Assembly (NCBI RefSeq): GCF_019084075.1
Contig: NZ_JAHREN010000003.1
Coordinates: 119,426 to 183,425, forward strand
From: Siccirubricoccus sp. G192
GTDB taxonomy: Bacteria > Pseudomonadota > Alphaproteobacteria > Acetobacterales > Acetobacteraceae
Direction of reading: 5' to 3'
DNA: 64,000 nt
Positions 1 to 8,170 of this stretch are shown here, piece by piece. Positions within the stretch are counted from its first letter, which is position 1. The number at the start of each line of letters is the position of its first letter. The notes below the pieces were generated by a model. The model worked only from the letters and a program-made list of their open reading frames with translations. It did not search any database and was not told where the DNA came from. A program made the position numbers and the translations under genes.

Positions 1-2
1 AG

Positions 3-221
3 CCAAAGGCGGCACCGGCCGTACCAATACCAGTCGTGTCCGAGCGACGGGAGCCCCGGCGCTACCGGACTGGCCGAAACGTTCAGCTGAATCTCAAGGT
101 CCGGCAGGAGGCAGTGGACGCCTTCTACAAGCTCGCCGACGAGCAGGGCTGGGTTTTGGGCGAGGCATTCGAACGGGCCGTGGCGGCTCTGGACAAAGAA
201 CTTCAGGAAGCGAGCCAATAG
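3..221 (+). CDS. Partial small RHH-type plasmid partition/stability protein
   Basis: The reading frame is open to the left window edge, so this is the C-terminal part of a gene; a GTG at 36 is a possible internal start but the frame reads through it with a Pro/Ala-rich linker. The visible end has a short basic stretch (RREPRRYRTGRN), a strand-like segment (VQLNLKVRQ) and two amphipathic helices, which fits a ribbon-helix-helix DNA-binding fold. It has the same position relative to iterons and repA as the RHH gene at 41355-41704, whose neighbour is parA. I infer that it is the parA-partner protein of the left replicon. The parA itself would lie outside the window. Confidence 0.55.
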   Translation, partial: PKAAPAVPIPVVSERREPRRYRTGRNVQLNLKVRQEAVDAFYKLADEQGWVLGEAFERAVAALDKELQEASQ

Positions 222-232
222 ATTTCCGGTCG

Positions 233-265
233 CTATCTGGCAGCTACCAGGGAGCTACCAGATAG
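233..265. repeat. Inverted repeat with internal direct repeats downstream of the RHH gene
   Basis: CTATCTGG (233-240) is the inverse of CCAGATAG (258-265), and the loop holds AGCTACCAG twice. It lies just after the RHH stop codon. It could be a terminator-like hairpin or a partition or binding site for the RHH protein. The sequence alone does not decide. Confidence 0.4.
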
Positions 266-406
266 GCGTTCACCCAAGTAAATCAAACTGTTGGGCAAGG
301 AAGTTGAGAACTCCAAGGGCTATCCAACCACCGCCAGCGTCACGAAGCCGGTAAGAACGCGGCTCGGCACAACTCAATGCCCGATTCGCTCACAATTGGC
401 CTAGGT

Positions 407-587
407 TTATCCTGTGGGGTTTGGTGACGCGAATGCTGGAACCCACACCTCACCACGGTTTTCCCGTGGGGTGAACCGACGCAGGTGTGGGGTTAGGTGC
501 CGCGAATCCGGCTTATCCCGTGGGATGAACCGACGACTCAACTAGTAAAGAACAACTATCTTTCTACTAGCTCCGTCGGTTAACCCC
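407..587. repeat. Iteron array, candidate replication origin 1
   Basis: Three direct copies of a TTATCCCGTGGGGTGAACCGACG-like unit start at 407, 459 and 513, spaced 52 and 54 bases; the copies at 459 and 513 are nearly identical over 23 bases. An inverted partial copy (CGTCGGTTAACCCC) lies at 574-587. The array sits directly upstream of a repA gene, the classic place for iterons bound by the initiator. Between the third and inverted copies lies an AT-rich imperfect hairpin (ACTAGTAAAG and CTTTCTACTAG, 541-570) that could hold the repA promoter. The rest of 222-635 contains no gene. Confidence 0.65.
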
Positions 588-635
588 ACACTTGACGACG
601 CTGATTACAGACCGCCATTCTCGCTAAGAACGCTG

Positions 636-1574
636 GTGGTGAATGCTGTGGGGGACATACACCGTCTGGTCGTCCAGCACGGACGCGAGAGAGCTCGGGA
701 GATGGTCCCGACGAAGCAACGCCATCTTGTTGATGTCGCGGCAGAGGTCTTGGCTGACGAGGCCCAGAACCTAGGCATTACCTACAGCGGCTTCTGCCTG
801 ACCGGTTTTCCACACAAACGCCTCCCTGATGGCGAGGTTTGGGAGAAACGGGGCCACAACGTCACCCTGCTCGTCGAGCCGGGACGCTTGAAGACTGGCC
901 CAGGACCAACTGTCCTGTTCGGCGTTCCCTACGGCGCCCGGGCCCGCATGATCCTAATCTACCTCCAAACACAAGCGGTTCGGACAGGGAGCCGAGAGGT
1001 TCACCTTGGGCGGTCCATGCGCAACTGGATGGGCCGGATGGGGATGGCGGTCGGCGGCGAAACCGCCCGAGCATTGCGCGACCAAGCCCGACGGATCTCG
1101 GCCTGCAGCATTAAGTTTTTCTGGACTGTCACCGACGAGGCTGGCCGCGCAAGCGATGGCTTCGAGCGTGGAGCTATCGTCCGCAATGGACTCTTCTTCC
1201 GTGATGACGGTGAACAGGGGAACCTCTTTGAGGACATCGTCACCCTCGATGAGACCTTCTACAAGGCACTGAGTGATCACCCGGTACCACTGCTCGAGAG
1301 CGCGATTCGGCAACTGAAGGAGCGCTCAATGGCGCTCGACATTTACATTTGGCTTGCCTACCGACTCCACGCCCTCGCGCAGCCGGCGCCGATCAGCTGG
1401 ACCTCACTGCATACGCAGTTCGGCACCGGCTTTAAACTTGTCCGCCAATTCAAGCCGCATTTCCTGGACGCCCTTGCAGCCGCGACAGCCGCCTACCCAG
1501 ACGCAAGGGTAAATGTGACCGAGACAAGCGTGACGCTCCATCCATCGCGGCCCCCAGTGGCTCGTATCGGCTAG
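636..1574 (+). CDS. repA: Plasmid replication initiator RepA (copy 1)
   Basis: This is a 312-residue protein of the RepA_C-type plasmid initiator family known from alphaproteobacterial plasmids. Diagnostic stretches are FGVPYGARARMILIYLQT near residue 95, the SREVHLGRSM segment, and the conserved MALDIYIWLAYRLH motif near residue 233. It is clearly homologous along its length to the RepA at 39974-40987 but differs enough to be a distinct replicon. The start is GTG at 636, with further GTG codons at 639 and 648 possible. It should bind the iterons at 407-587 to start replication. Confidence 0.85.
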   Translation: MVNAVGDIHRLVVQHGRERAREMVPTKQRHLVDVAAEVLADEAQNLGITYSGFCLTGFPHKRLPDGEVWEKRGHNVTLLVEPGRLKTGPGPTVLFGVPYGARARMILIYLQTQAVRTGSREVHLGRSMRNWMGRMGMAVGGETARALRDQARRISACSIKFFWTVTDEAGRASDGFERGAIVRNGLFFRDDGEQGNLFEDIVTLDETFYKALSDHPVPLLESAIRQLKERSMALDIYIWLAYRLHALAQPAPISWTSLHTQFGTGFKLVRQFKPHFLDALAAATAAYPDARVNVTETSVTLHPSRPPVARIG

Positions 1575-1761
1575 AGCGTCGGTAGACCCCACACCCTTTT
1601 CTCTCGGGGATCTACCAGCAATATCAAGCTCCTGCATTGCCGCCACGAATGGCTTCGTGGACAGATTTGTCCTCACGGCCAACCACACTGGAGACAGCGA
1701 CAACATAGCGGCGGTCGCCGGAAATCTGCTTGCTACCGTGGCATCCACTGCCACGTCTGGA

Positions 1762-2460
1762 TTAGAGCAGCTTGGTTCCCACCTGCCGGGACGAGCTGCT
1801 TGGCGCCTTGGGACGCGGTAGCGCCGGGCGCAGGGCAGGGGAGAACGATGTGTTCTGTGCCGGGCCTTCGTAGCCGTCATCGACAATGAGGCGTAACTGC
1901 ACCGCACCACCCTGGGCTCCGGCCACCTCGGCCGGCAGCAGGGTCAGCGGCACCGGCCAGAAACACTCGACCCGGTCCTCGCCACGCAGCGCCAGGAACA
2001 CTACCCGCTCCACCTGGCCACCCTCGCCGGTCTCGACCGCAAAGCGGAAGACCAGCCCCTCGGCCGCCTCGGTGCCCAGCGCCAGCGAGAGCTGCTGCGC
2101 CTCGCCCTCCTGCCGGCGCAGTGTGCGCTCGGTCGGCTCGTCGGCGGCGCCGCGGTAGAAGCGGACCGGCACGCCCTGGCCATTCGAGCCGATGACGAAG
2201 ACGAAATGGGCGCTGTCGTCCAGCACCTCGAGCCAGGGATAGTCGCCGGACGCGGCGGCCCGCTTCAGGCGATGGCGGCCAAAGGCGAAGGCGCGGCAGC
2301 CGACCGACCAGGGATCGTCGCCGAGCTCGTAGCTGGCCATGGCCAGGGCATCACGGCGGGCATTGGCCAGCAGCCTGGCGCAGAGCCGCAGGCGATCCTC
2401 GCTCAGCGCTGGGTGGAAGTCCCAGGGGAGACAAGGTGGCGCAGGGGAGGGCGGCTCCAT
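1762..2460 (-). CDS. Hypothetical protein, 232 residues
   Basis: I do not recognise this protein. It starts at an ATG (2458-2460) and has a soluble, beta-rich look with no signal peptide or membrane segment. It has mixed charged and hydrophobic strands such as HFVFVIGSNGQGVPVRFYRG near residue 85 and ERVVFLALRGEDRVECFWPV near residue 152, and a serine-rich, probably disordered C-terminus. Third-position GC is high like the neighbouring plasmid genes, so it is probably a real resident gene. It stands alone between repA and the FRG gene. Confidence 0.55.
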   Translation of the reverse strand: MEPPSPAPPCLPWDFHPALSEDRLRLCARLLANARRDALAMASYELGDDPWSVGCRAFAFGRHRLKRAAASGDYPWLEVLDDSAHFVFVIGSNGQGVPVRFYRGAADEPTERTLRRQEGEAQQLSLALGTEAAEGLVFRFAVETGEGGQVERVVFLALRGEDRVECFWPVPLTLLPAEVAGAQGGAVQLRLIVDDGYEGPAQNTSFSPALRPALPRPKAPSSSSRQVGTKLL

Positions 2461-2549
2461 ATCGGAACCATATCACGACAAGACTCGGTAAACGGAAATG
2501 GGGCGATGCAAGCCTCCCCTAAGTTCGCTCGGGATTGTGGATGCCACCT

Positions 2550-3305
2550 CTAGGGGAGCCCCCTCAATTCGTCTGCCAAGTTCGCAAAGTCAGGAAAGAT
2601 CTCCCCCCTCGTGATGCTGCAAGCTTGAATCTCCAGCGCCATGCGCTGGACGCACTTGGCTGGGATACAAAATTTGAATAAGTACTTCTCATGACCAAGT
2701 CGAGTATTGAGAGGCTTACGGTCTGAGTGCACAGTAAATGCGCCCTGCTGTACCACCATCCGCGCATCATGCTCAACAGACATTACCGCGAGTACCTTGC
2801 CGTTCTCCTTTCTGGTTCGGAAGGCCGGCTCGATCATCTTCTCGCTGATGTAGCCATCTATAGGTGGTGTCACTCCTTCGAAGCCCTCTGATTCATTGAG
2901 CGTATGAGGTGCAAGCATCCAGATGACGGCATCTGCTGGGGCGTAGTTCTTGTCAGAATACTTTGAGACAGCGAAGTACGCGGCGATAAGTGGCGAACGT
3001 GACCAGTCAAGCAGCCGAGTAGGGAGGCCATAGTGCTGCATCAAGCTGAGCCACGCTGGGAAATCGTCGCGTTCAGGTACAGCTGAGCGTCGGAGTGCTG
3101 CGCGAGTGCGAAACCTATTCGTGAAGTTACGCTCATGATCACTATTGTAATCTCGCCAGATAAACGGCTGGATGTCCCAGTCCACTGACCTATGACCTCG
3201 GAACCAGCGAACCACGCCATCAGACTGCAACATTTTACAAACTTGGTCGATGAGTTCGCCAGTGCTGTGAATCAGCACTGTATTGTCCTTTGCAGAAGCT
3301 GCCAT
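2550..3305 (-). CDS. FRG-domain protein
   Basis: This 251-residue protein contains the FRG domain, named for the conserved FRG motif, seen here as VVRWFRGHRS near residue 35. The second signature, SLMQHYGLPTRLLDWSRSP, lies near residue 95 and AAYFAV follows. FRG proteins are widespread in bacteria, often in mobile or defence contexts, and their biochemical role is not settled. I chose the ATG at 3303-3305 (MAASAKDN) because residues upstream in the longer open frame are atypical. The gene is visibly poorer in GC than its surroundings, which suggests recent transfer. Confidence 0.75.
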   Translation of the reverse strand: MAASAKDNTVLIHSTGELIDQVCKMLQSDGVVRWFRGHRSVDWDIQPFIWRDYNSDHERNFTNRFRTRAALRRSAVPERDDFPAWLSLMQHYGLPTRLLDWSRSPLIAAYFAVSKYSDKNYAPADAVIWMLAPHTLNESEGFEGVTPPIDGYISEKMIEPAFRTRKENGKVLAVMSVEHDARMVVQQGAFTVHSDRKPLNTRLGHEKYLFKFCIPAKCVQRMALEIQACSITRGEIFPDFANLADELRGLP

Positions 3306-4301
3306 GGGTTTTCTACCCCCACTGCTATCCCTCAGGCCAGTTCCGCGGTCGGGTCCGGCCGAACCCCATAGGACCGCAGCTAAGCCGCGCTCGGCTAGAC
3401 CTTTTTGGCGAGAGCAATCGGCTGCTGCGGCCGGACCATAGTGGGCCGTGTGAGATAAATGCTGTGCCCGTAGCGTGGCCGTGCGCAACGGCAAAATCTA
3501 CTGCTGGGGAGGGGAAGATTTCCAGAGAGGCGTTTTCATAACTAACCTACGTTGAGTTAGAGTCTGTACGCGAAATAACCGGGCTTTTTGTGTTGACTTC
3601 GATACGGGAGGCGGCGTCGGCCCAGTCCTCCCATGTCGGGCCTATGTCTTGCGCGGGCATTTCCAGCGTCGCTGACCTGCCGCACATATTTTGGAACGCA
3701 ATGATTAAGCGGCGACCGATCGCTAAATCCCTGACGCACAAAGAGGTTTATTTGCGTACAGCCTCTTAGCATGAACAGCAGATCTGCGCTGCAGGATCCT
3801 ACACTGCGGTCGCAGGCGGGCCGTCTACATACTTATAATTGCAGTCTGGCTCGCTCGGGATGTGGAAACCGCTTCTTACGCAGTAGCTGGCGTCATACTG
3901 ACGGGAAGAGGCGGAGGCCGCGACGCCGGGCGCTTGTTCCGGCCCTGCCTCACCCGCGGTAAGCGGGGGATCGCGGTGGAAGGCAAAAGGGCAGACCCGG
4001 ACAAGCGTCCGAGTTTCGGTCGCCATTGGGTGACGAGCTGCTCACGCGCCAACTCGACATTGCCAACGTCTGCGTCCTTGGGATCCGCCTCCTCGCCGCG
4101 CTCCTGAGCGCCGCTACGGCCCGAGGGCGCGAGCGGATATGCACATCAACCCTTTGGTCGAACCGGCCTAGTCGATGGCTGAGCCAGATGGACCGCGTTG
4201 CCGATCTGCGAGCTAGGCCAGAAATCAATCTCCGAGAACCATGGCTAGGAGGTTGCGGATATGAGTTGATCGGTGCGTAACAGACCGGGCGGGGCTGATG
4301 C
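3306..4301. other. Gene-free leader before the eCIS operon
   Basis: About 1 kb with no convincing coding sequence on either strand; short open frames here lack the codon bias of the neighbours. The stretch 3540-3800 is AT-richer and could carry promoters for the rightward eCIS operon that begins at 4302. A perfect palindrome GCAGATCTGC lies at 3778-3787. I see no RNA gene and no terminal repeats of a mobile element. Confidence 0.4.
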
Positions 4302-6860
4302 ATGCCGCCGAGCGAGACATTCATTCTTGTTGTGCATGCGCGGAGCGCCCGACTTGACGGTGAGGCGCTCGTCAAGGCGATCCGTAGCCGGGCGCGCGAT
4401 TTGCACCTGACGGTGCAAGCCCCGTACGATCCCGAAGCGATTCGTAAGGCGCTGACCGAGACAGGGGCCCCGCGCGCATTCCTGCTCATCGCGGGCCCGG
4501 CTGATATCGACGCGCAAATCCGCGCTCTGGCAGAAGCGCACCCCGGTGTGTGCCTTGTCGCGGTTGAACCGCGGGCGGACAGGATCCGCCTGGAAGTGCC
4601 GCAGCTCGGGCTCGATGGCCTTGTCTCCCTACTGCGCAGCATGCCGGCCACTTCTCTCGGCGGTAAAGGGATGGCCGAGCGGATCGCGCATGTCGCGATC
4701 GCCCTCGCCGAGGGAAACCAGGAGAATCAGGCCGACACGCGCGACGGCATCATTACCGACTGGCTTGATGCCACGCTCCGTCTGCACATTGCGCGTTCGC
4801 GCGTGGCGGATGACGAGAAGCTGCCGGGCCTGACACTATCTGCTGCCACGGCAGACCGCCTTCTGGCACAGCGGCGTGGGCGCAGCGCGGAGATTGCACC
4901 GGACTTGCTGCTCGACATGCATGCCCAGGCGGAAGCGAGACTCACCAAGAGCCTGGACGCGGAGGAGGAGGAGGTCACCCGCCTGACCCGACTTGCGCGC
5001 CGGATAAGGCTGGATTCGATCGAGGTGAAAGCGCTGCTGCTCTGCCTGGCTCCGGAACTTGATCCCACCTACCAGCGCGTCTATGGCCTGCTGAACGATG
5101 ATCTCAGCCGGCGTAGTGCAACACTCGGTCTCGTCGCGTCCGTGCTCGGCGAGCCGGCCACCATGCGGCACAGGCTCGCGACGCTTGGCGGCCTCGCGCG
5201 CTGGCGGCTAGTCGAGCCGCACCACGATGCGGCGCTTGCGGCAGACCACACGCTGCGCGTGGATGCCGCCATTGCTGCCTGGCTGATCGAGGATCGTCCG
5301 CTCGCGGCCGCCGATCCGCGGTTCTCCGGCTGGCTGCATGCCGGAAGCTGGGGTGGTTCCGAATTGGTGGATGGCTGGCCGGAGACGGAGCGCTTGGCAG
5401 GACTGCTGGGCGACGCGGCGCCGGGCTTCATCGTGCTGGGCGGCAGCACCCCTGCAGCAGATGAATGGTGCGCCATTGCCGAAGCCGCGGCGCAGCGTCA
5501 AGACCGCGAGCTGCTGCGCGTCGTGCCGCCTTCATCGACGCCATCCGGTTCGGCGGACCCCAGCGAAGCGGCGGCGCGCATTGCACGCGCCGCGCGGCTG
5601 CTCGATCTCGTACCGGCGATCGTGCCGGACGGCCATGGAGCGGACCCCGGCACAGCGATCGCTCTGCTGGAGGGCCTAGCGAGGCAACCCGGCTTTGCCG
5701 AGAGCGGGCCCGTGCTGCTCCTGGCGGACCCCGGTCCCTTCGCCGCGGCCCTGGCGCCCGGACGCTACATCGTCCTGGCGCGCGCGCCGACCGCCATGCC
5801 GGCGCGCGTAGACATGCTGCGGAACGCCGCGTCACGGCACGGGGTAGGGCTCGCTAAGGCGGGGGCTGAGAGACTCGCTGCGGTGTTCCCGCTGGCTTCC
5901 GCTGCGATCAGCAATGCTGCGGAGCTGGCAACGGCGTTGGCTGCCGCCGAGGACGCCAATACGCGAGCAGAGGAGCCGCATCTCGCGCGCGCGCTGCGCA
6001 GTATCGCTATGCCGCGGCTGCCACAGTTCGCACGCCCTATCGAGCCCGCCTTCAGCCTCAAGCAGATCAAGCTGCCCGAGGAGCAGTCGGCGCAGCTGCG
6101 GGAGATCGTGGAGCAGTGCCGGCATGCTGGCACGGTGCTGGACCGCTGGGGCTTCGGTGCGCAGCTCCCCTACGGCCGCGGCGTCGCCGCGCTGTTCTCC
6201 GGTCCCAGCGGCACTGGCAAAACGATGGCGGCGCAGGCCATCGCGCGGGCGCTCGGGACCGAGCTGTTCCAAGTGGACCTCGCCCGGGTGGTCAGCAAGT
6301 ATATCGGCGAAACCGAGAAGAACCTGGACGTAGTCTTCGACGAGGCAGAGCGTGCCGGCGTCGTGCTGCTCTGCGACGAGGCTGATGCGCTGTTTGGTAA
6401 GCGAGGTGAGGTCAGGGACGCGCACGACCGTTACGCGAATCTGGAGACAGCCTACCTTCTGCAGCGCCTCGAGGCCTTCGCGGGCCTTGCCGTGCTCACC
6501 TCCAACCTCCGACAGAATATCGATTCCGCCTTCCTCCGGCGGTTGCGCTTCGTCGTGGAGTTCCCGCGCCCGGACGCGGCGGCGCGCGAGTACATCTGGC
6601 ACCAATGCCTGCACGGTGCGCCGCGGTCGGATGACGTCAACGAGCTTGCGATCCGGGTGCTGGCGCGCCGGCTCGAGCTCACAGGGGGGAACATCCGACA
6701 GATCACGCTGCGGGCAGCCTTCGCCGCCGCGGCCGAAGGCAAGGGCGACAAGGCTGCGATCACGCTGGACCATCTCGTCGAGGCGGCGCGAGCGGAACTC
6801 GTGAAACTCGGCATGCCGGGCGTTGAAACGGCGCTCGCCGCCTTGTCGCGTGCGGCGTGA
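4302..6860 (+). CDS. eCIS AAA+ ATPase (Pvc15/Afp15-like)
   Basis: An 852-residue ATPase. A non-catalytic alpha/beta and helical N-terminus of about 580 residues is followed by an AAA+ module: Walker A GPSGTGKT at residues 634-641, Walker B VVLLCDEADALF at 687-698, and a sensor-1-like TSN and FLRRL arginine segment after it. This organisation matches the AAA+ protein of contractile injection systems, proposed to act in assembly or cargo loading in the cytoplasm. It is the first gene of the operon and is followed after seven bases by the DUF4255 gene, the usual eCIS pairing. ATG at 4302 is used; an out-of-frame ATG lies at 4298. Confidence 0.9.
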   Translation: MPPSETFILVVHARSARLDGEALVKAIRSRARDLHLTVQAPYDPEAIRKALTETGAPRAFLLIAGPADIDAQIRALAEAHPGVCLVAVEPRADRIRLEVPQLGLDGLVSLLRSMPATSLGGKGMAERIAHVAIALAEGNQENQADTRDGIITDWLDATLRLHIARSRVADDEKLPGLTLSAATADRLLAQRRGRSAEIAPDLLLDMHAQAEARLTKSLDAEEEEVTRLTRLARRIRLDSIEVKALLLCLAPELDPTYQRVYGLLNDDLSRRSATLGLVASVLGEPATMRHRLATLGGLARWRLVEPHHDAALAADHTLRVDAAIAAWLIEDRPLAAADPRFSGWLHAGSWGGSELVDGWPETERLAGLLGDAAPGFIVLGGSTPAADEWCAIAEAAAQRQDRELLRVVPPSSTPSGSADPSEAAARIARAARLLDLVPAIVPDGHGADPGTAIALLEGLARQPGFAESGPVLLLADPGPFAAALAPGRYIVLARAPTAMPARVDMLRNAASRHGVGLAKAGAERLAAVFPLASAAISNAAELATALAAAEDANTRAEEPHLARALRSIAMPRLPQFARPIEPAFSLKQIKLPEEQSAQLREIVEQCRHAGTVLDRWGFGAQLPYGRGVAALFSGPSGTGKTMAAQAIARALGTELFQVDLARVVSKYIGETEKNLDVVFDEAERAGVVLLCDEADALFGKRGEVRDAHDRYANLETAYLLQRLEAFAGLAVLTSNLRQNIDSAFLRRLRFVVEFPRPDAAAREYIWHQCLHGAPRSDDVNELAIRVLARRLELTGGNIRQITLRAAFAAAAEGKGDKAAITLDHLVEAARAELVKLGMPGVETALAALSRAA

Positions 6861-6867
6861 GGCGACG

Positions 6868-7440
6868 ATGAGTGATCGTGCCATCGAGCAGGTATTGGAA
6901 GCGCTCAGGGCCCGCCTGCAGGCCGCCCTCGGCCGCTCCCGGGCGACTGCCACGGTGCATGTCGGGCCACCGGACGACAGCGAAGCGCAGTCCAGCGATC
7001 TCAGCATCCTCCTCGTGCGCGCGGCCGCCACGCCCACGCTGCGCAATGACAAACGGCACCTTCCGCCCACGCAGGAGGGCCAGCCGCCGCGCGTGCTGCC
7101 GGGTGCGGTGCCGCTCGACCTCACGGTGCTGCTGACCACGGCGAGCAAGGAGACGGGCGGTGAGCGGGATGCACTCGGCCGGCTCGGGCGGGTGATCCAG
7201 ACGCTCGCACTTACGCCGATGATCGGTCCGCCGGAGGTGCCGGACCAAGAGGCCCGCATCACCCTCGAGCCCGCAACGACGGAGGAACTTACCCGGATCT
7301 GGGCGATGTTCCCCCAATCCTCCTATCGCCCCTCCCTGATTTACCTCGTCACCCCGGTCTGGATCGATCCGCCCGACCAATCAGAGCCGCCGATGCCGGT
7401 GCTCAGCGACAGGCGGCTTGTCGGGCAGTTCGCGTCATGA
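6868..7440 (+). CDS. DUF4255 protein, eCIS sheath-terminator (Pvc16-like)
   Basis: A 190-residue protein of the DUF4255/Pvc16 N-terminal family. It shows the typical arrangement of an N-terminal helix (AIEQVLEALRARLQ), a central PLDLTVLLTT strand and a C-terminal SYRPSLIYLVTPVWID segment. In characterised systems this family caps or terminates the sheath-tube. The start ATG at 6868 has a GAGGCG element just upstream. The longer open frame starting at 6823 would overlap the ATPase end and is less likely. The stop overlaps the next start by ATGA. Confidence 0.85.
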   Translation: MSDRAIEQVLEALRARLQAALGRSRATATVHVGPPDDSEAQSSDLSILLVRAAATPTLRNDKRHLPPTQEGQPPRVLPGAVPLDLTVLLTTASKETGGERDALGRLGRVIQTLALTPMIGPPEVPDQEARITLEPATTEELTRIWAMFPQSSYRPSLIYLVTPVWIDPPDQSEPPMPVLSDRRLVGQFAS

Positions 7441-8147
7441 GCGGCGCGTGGGAAGGGGCGCGGCGCACGGTCCACTTCGACGCGGCTGCGGAGCGGCGCG
7501 TGCTGTTCGCTGTGGAACTGCTGGATCCGCTCACCGGAGGCACTATCAGCGCCGGTGTGCGGGTTTCCGTGCGCGGGCTGGCGGACAAGCCGCTGCACAA
7601 TCTCAGCGGGCGCTTCGTCTTCCTGGAGGAGCCGGGGGCGGTGCCGGGCAAGGTGCGGGTCGAGATCCTCGGTGCTCCTTTCGAGCCGCCCGAGGAGGTG
7701 GATGCACCCACCCCGCCGCTGGCCGATGATCCGCCGGACGTTGTCGCCAGGAAGCGGCTGCTGCGCATCCTGCTGCACCCCTCCCCTGCATACGTGTTCC
7801 CGCCCGACGCAACGGTGCTCCGCGGCTGGGTGACGGACGGTGAGGCGCGGCTGCCGCGGGTGCTGGTGAGGGCGAGCTTCACCGACCGTGTGGCCGGCCA
7901 CCTCGCGGCTAGTCCGGCAATGACGAATGCGCAAGGCGACTTCGCCCTGCCGCTACGGCTCTCCCTGCGCGAGCGCAGCCGGGGCGATCGCGTGGAGTTG
8001 CAGCTCAGCTTCACGCGCGGCACCGGTACCGACGCAAGGAGCCGCATGTCTGGCGCGCTGACCGTCTCCGAGACCGGAGATGTCTCCACCGGCAATCCTC
8101 CAAAGCCCGTCGAAGGCTTCGACTGGCGCCAGCTAGATGCGGCCTGA
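7437..8147 (+). CDS. eCIS-associated beta-sandwich (Ig/carboxypeptidase-regulatory-like) protein
   Basis: A 236-residue protein coupled to the DUF4255 gene by an ATGA overlap. It appears to hold two beta-sandwich units: residues 15-80 (RRVLFAVELLDPLTGG then VSVRGLADKPL and FVFLEEPG) and residues 115-205 (TVLRGWVTDGEARLPRVLVR then MTNAQGDFALPL). This pattern resembles carboxypeptidase-regulatory or Ig-like folds. Similar proteins often follow DUF4255 in eCIS operons, so a structural or decoration role on the particle is likely. No enzymatic motif is visible. Confidence 0.65.
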   Translation: MSGAWEGARRTVHFDAAAERRVLFAVELLDPLTGGTISAGVRVSVRGLADKPLHNLSGRFVFLEEPGAVPGKVRVEILGAPFEPPEEVDAPTPPLADDPPDVVARKRLLRILLHPSPAYVFPPDATVLRGWVTDGEARLPRVLVRASFTDRVAGHLAASPAMTNAQGDFALPLRLSLRERSRGDRVELQLSFTRGTGTDARSRMSGALTVSETGDVSTGNPPKPVEGFDWRQLDAA

Positions 8148-8170
8148 TCCGAAGGAGGGATTCCGCCCAC

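Noticed and set aside
5832..7262. A 476-residue open frame on the minus strand
   Set aside because: It covers the end of the AAA+ gene and the DUF4255 gene in antisense and has no recognisable domain.
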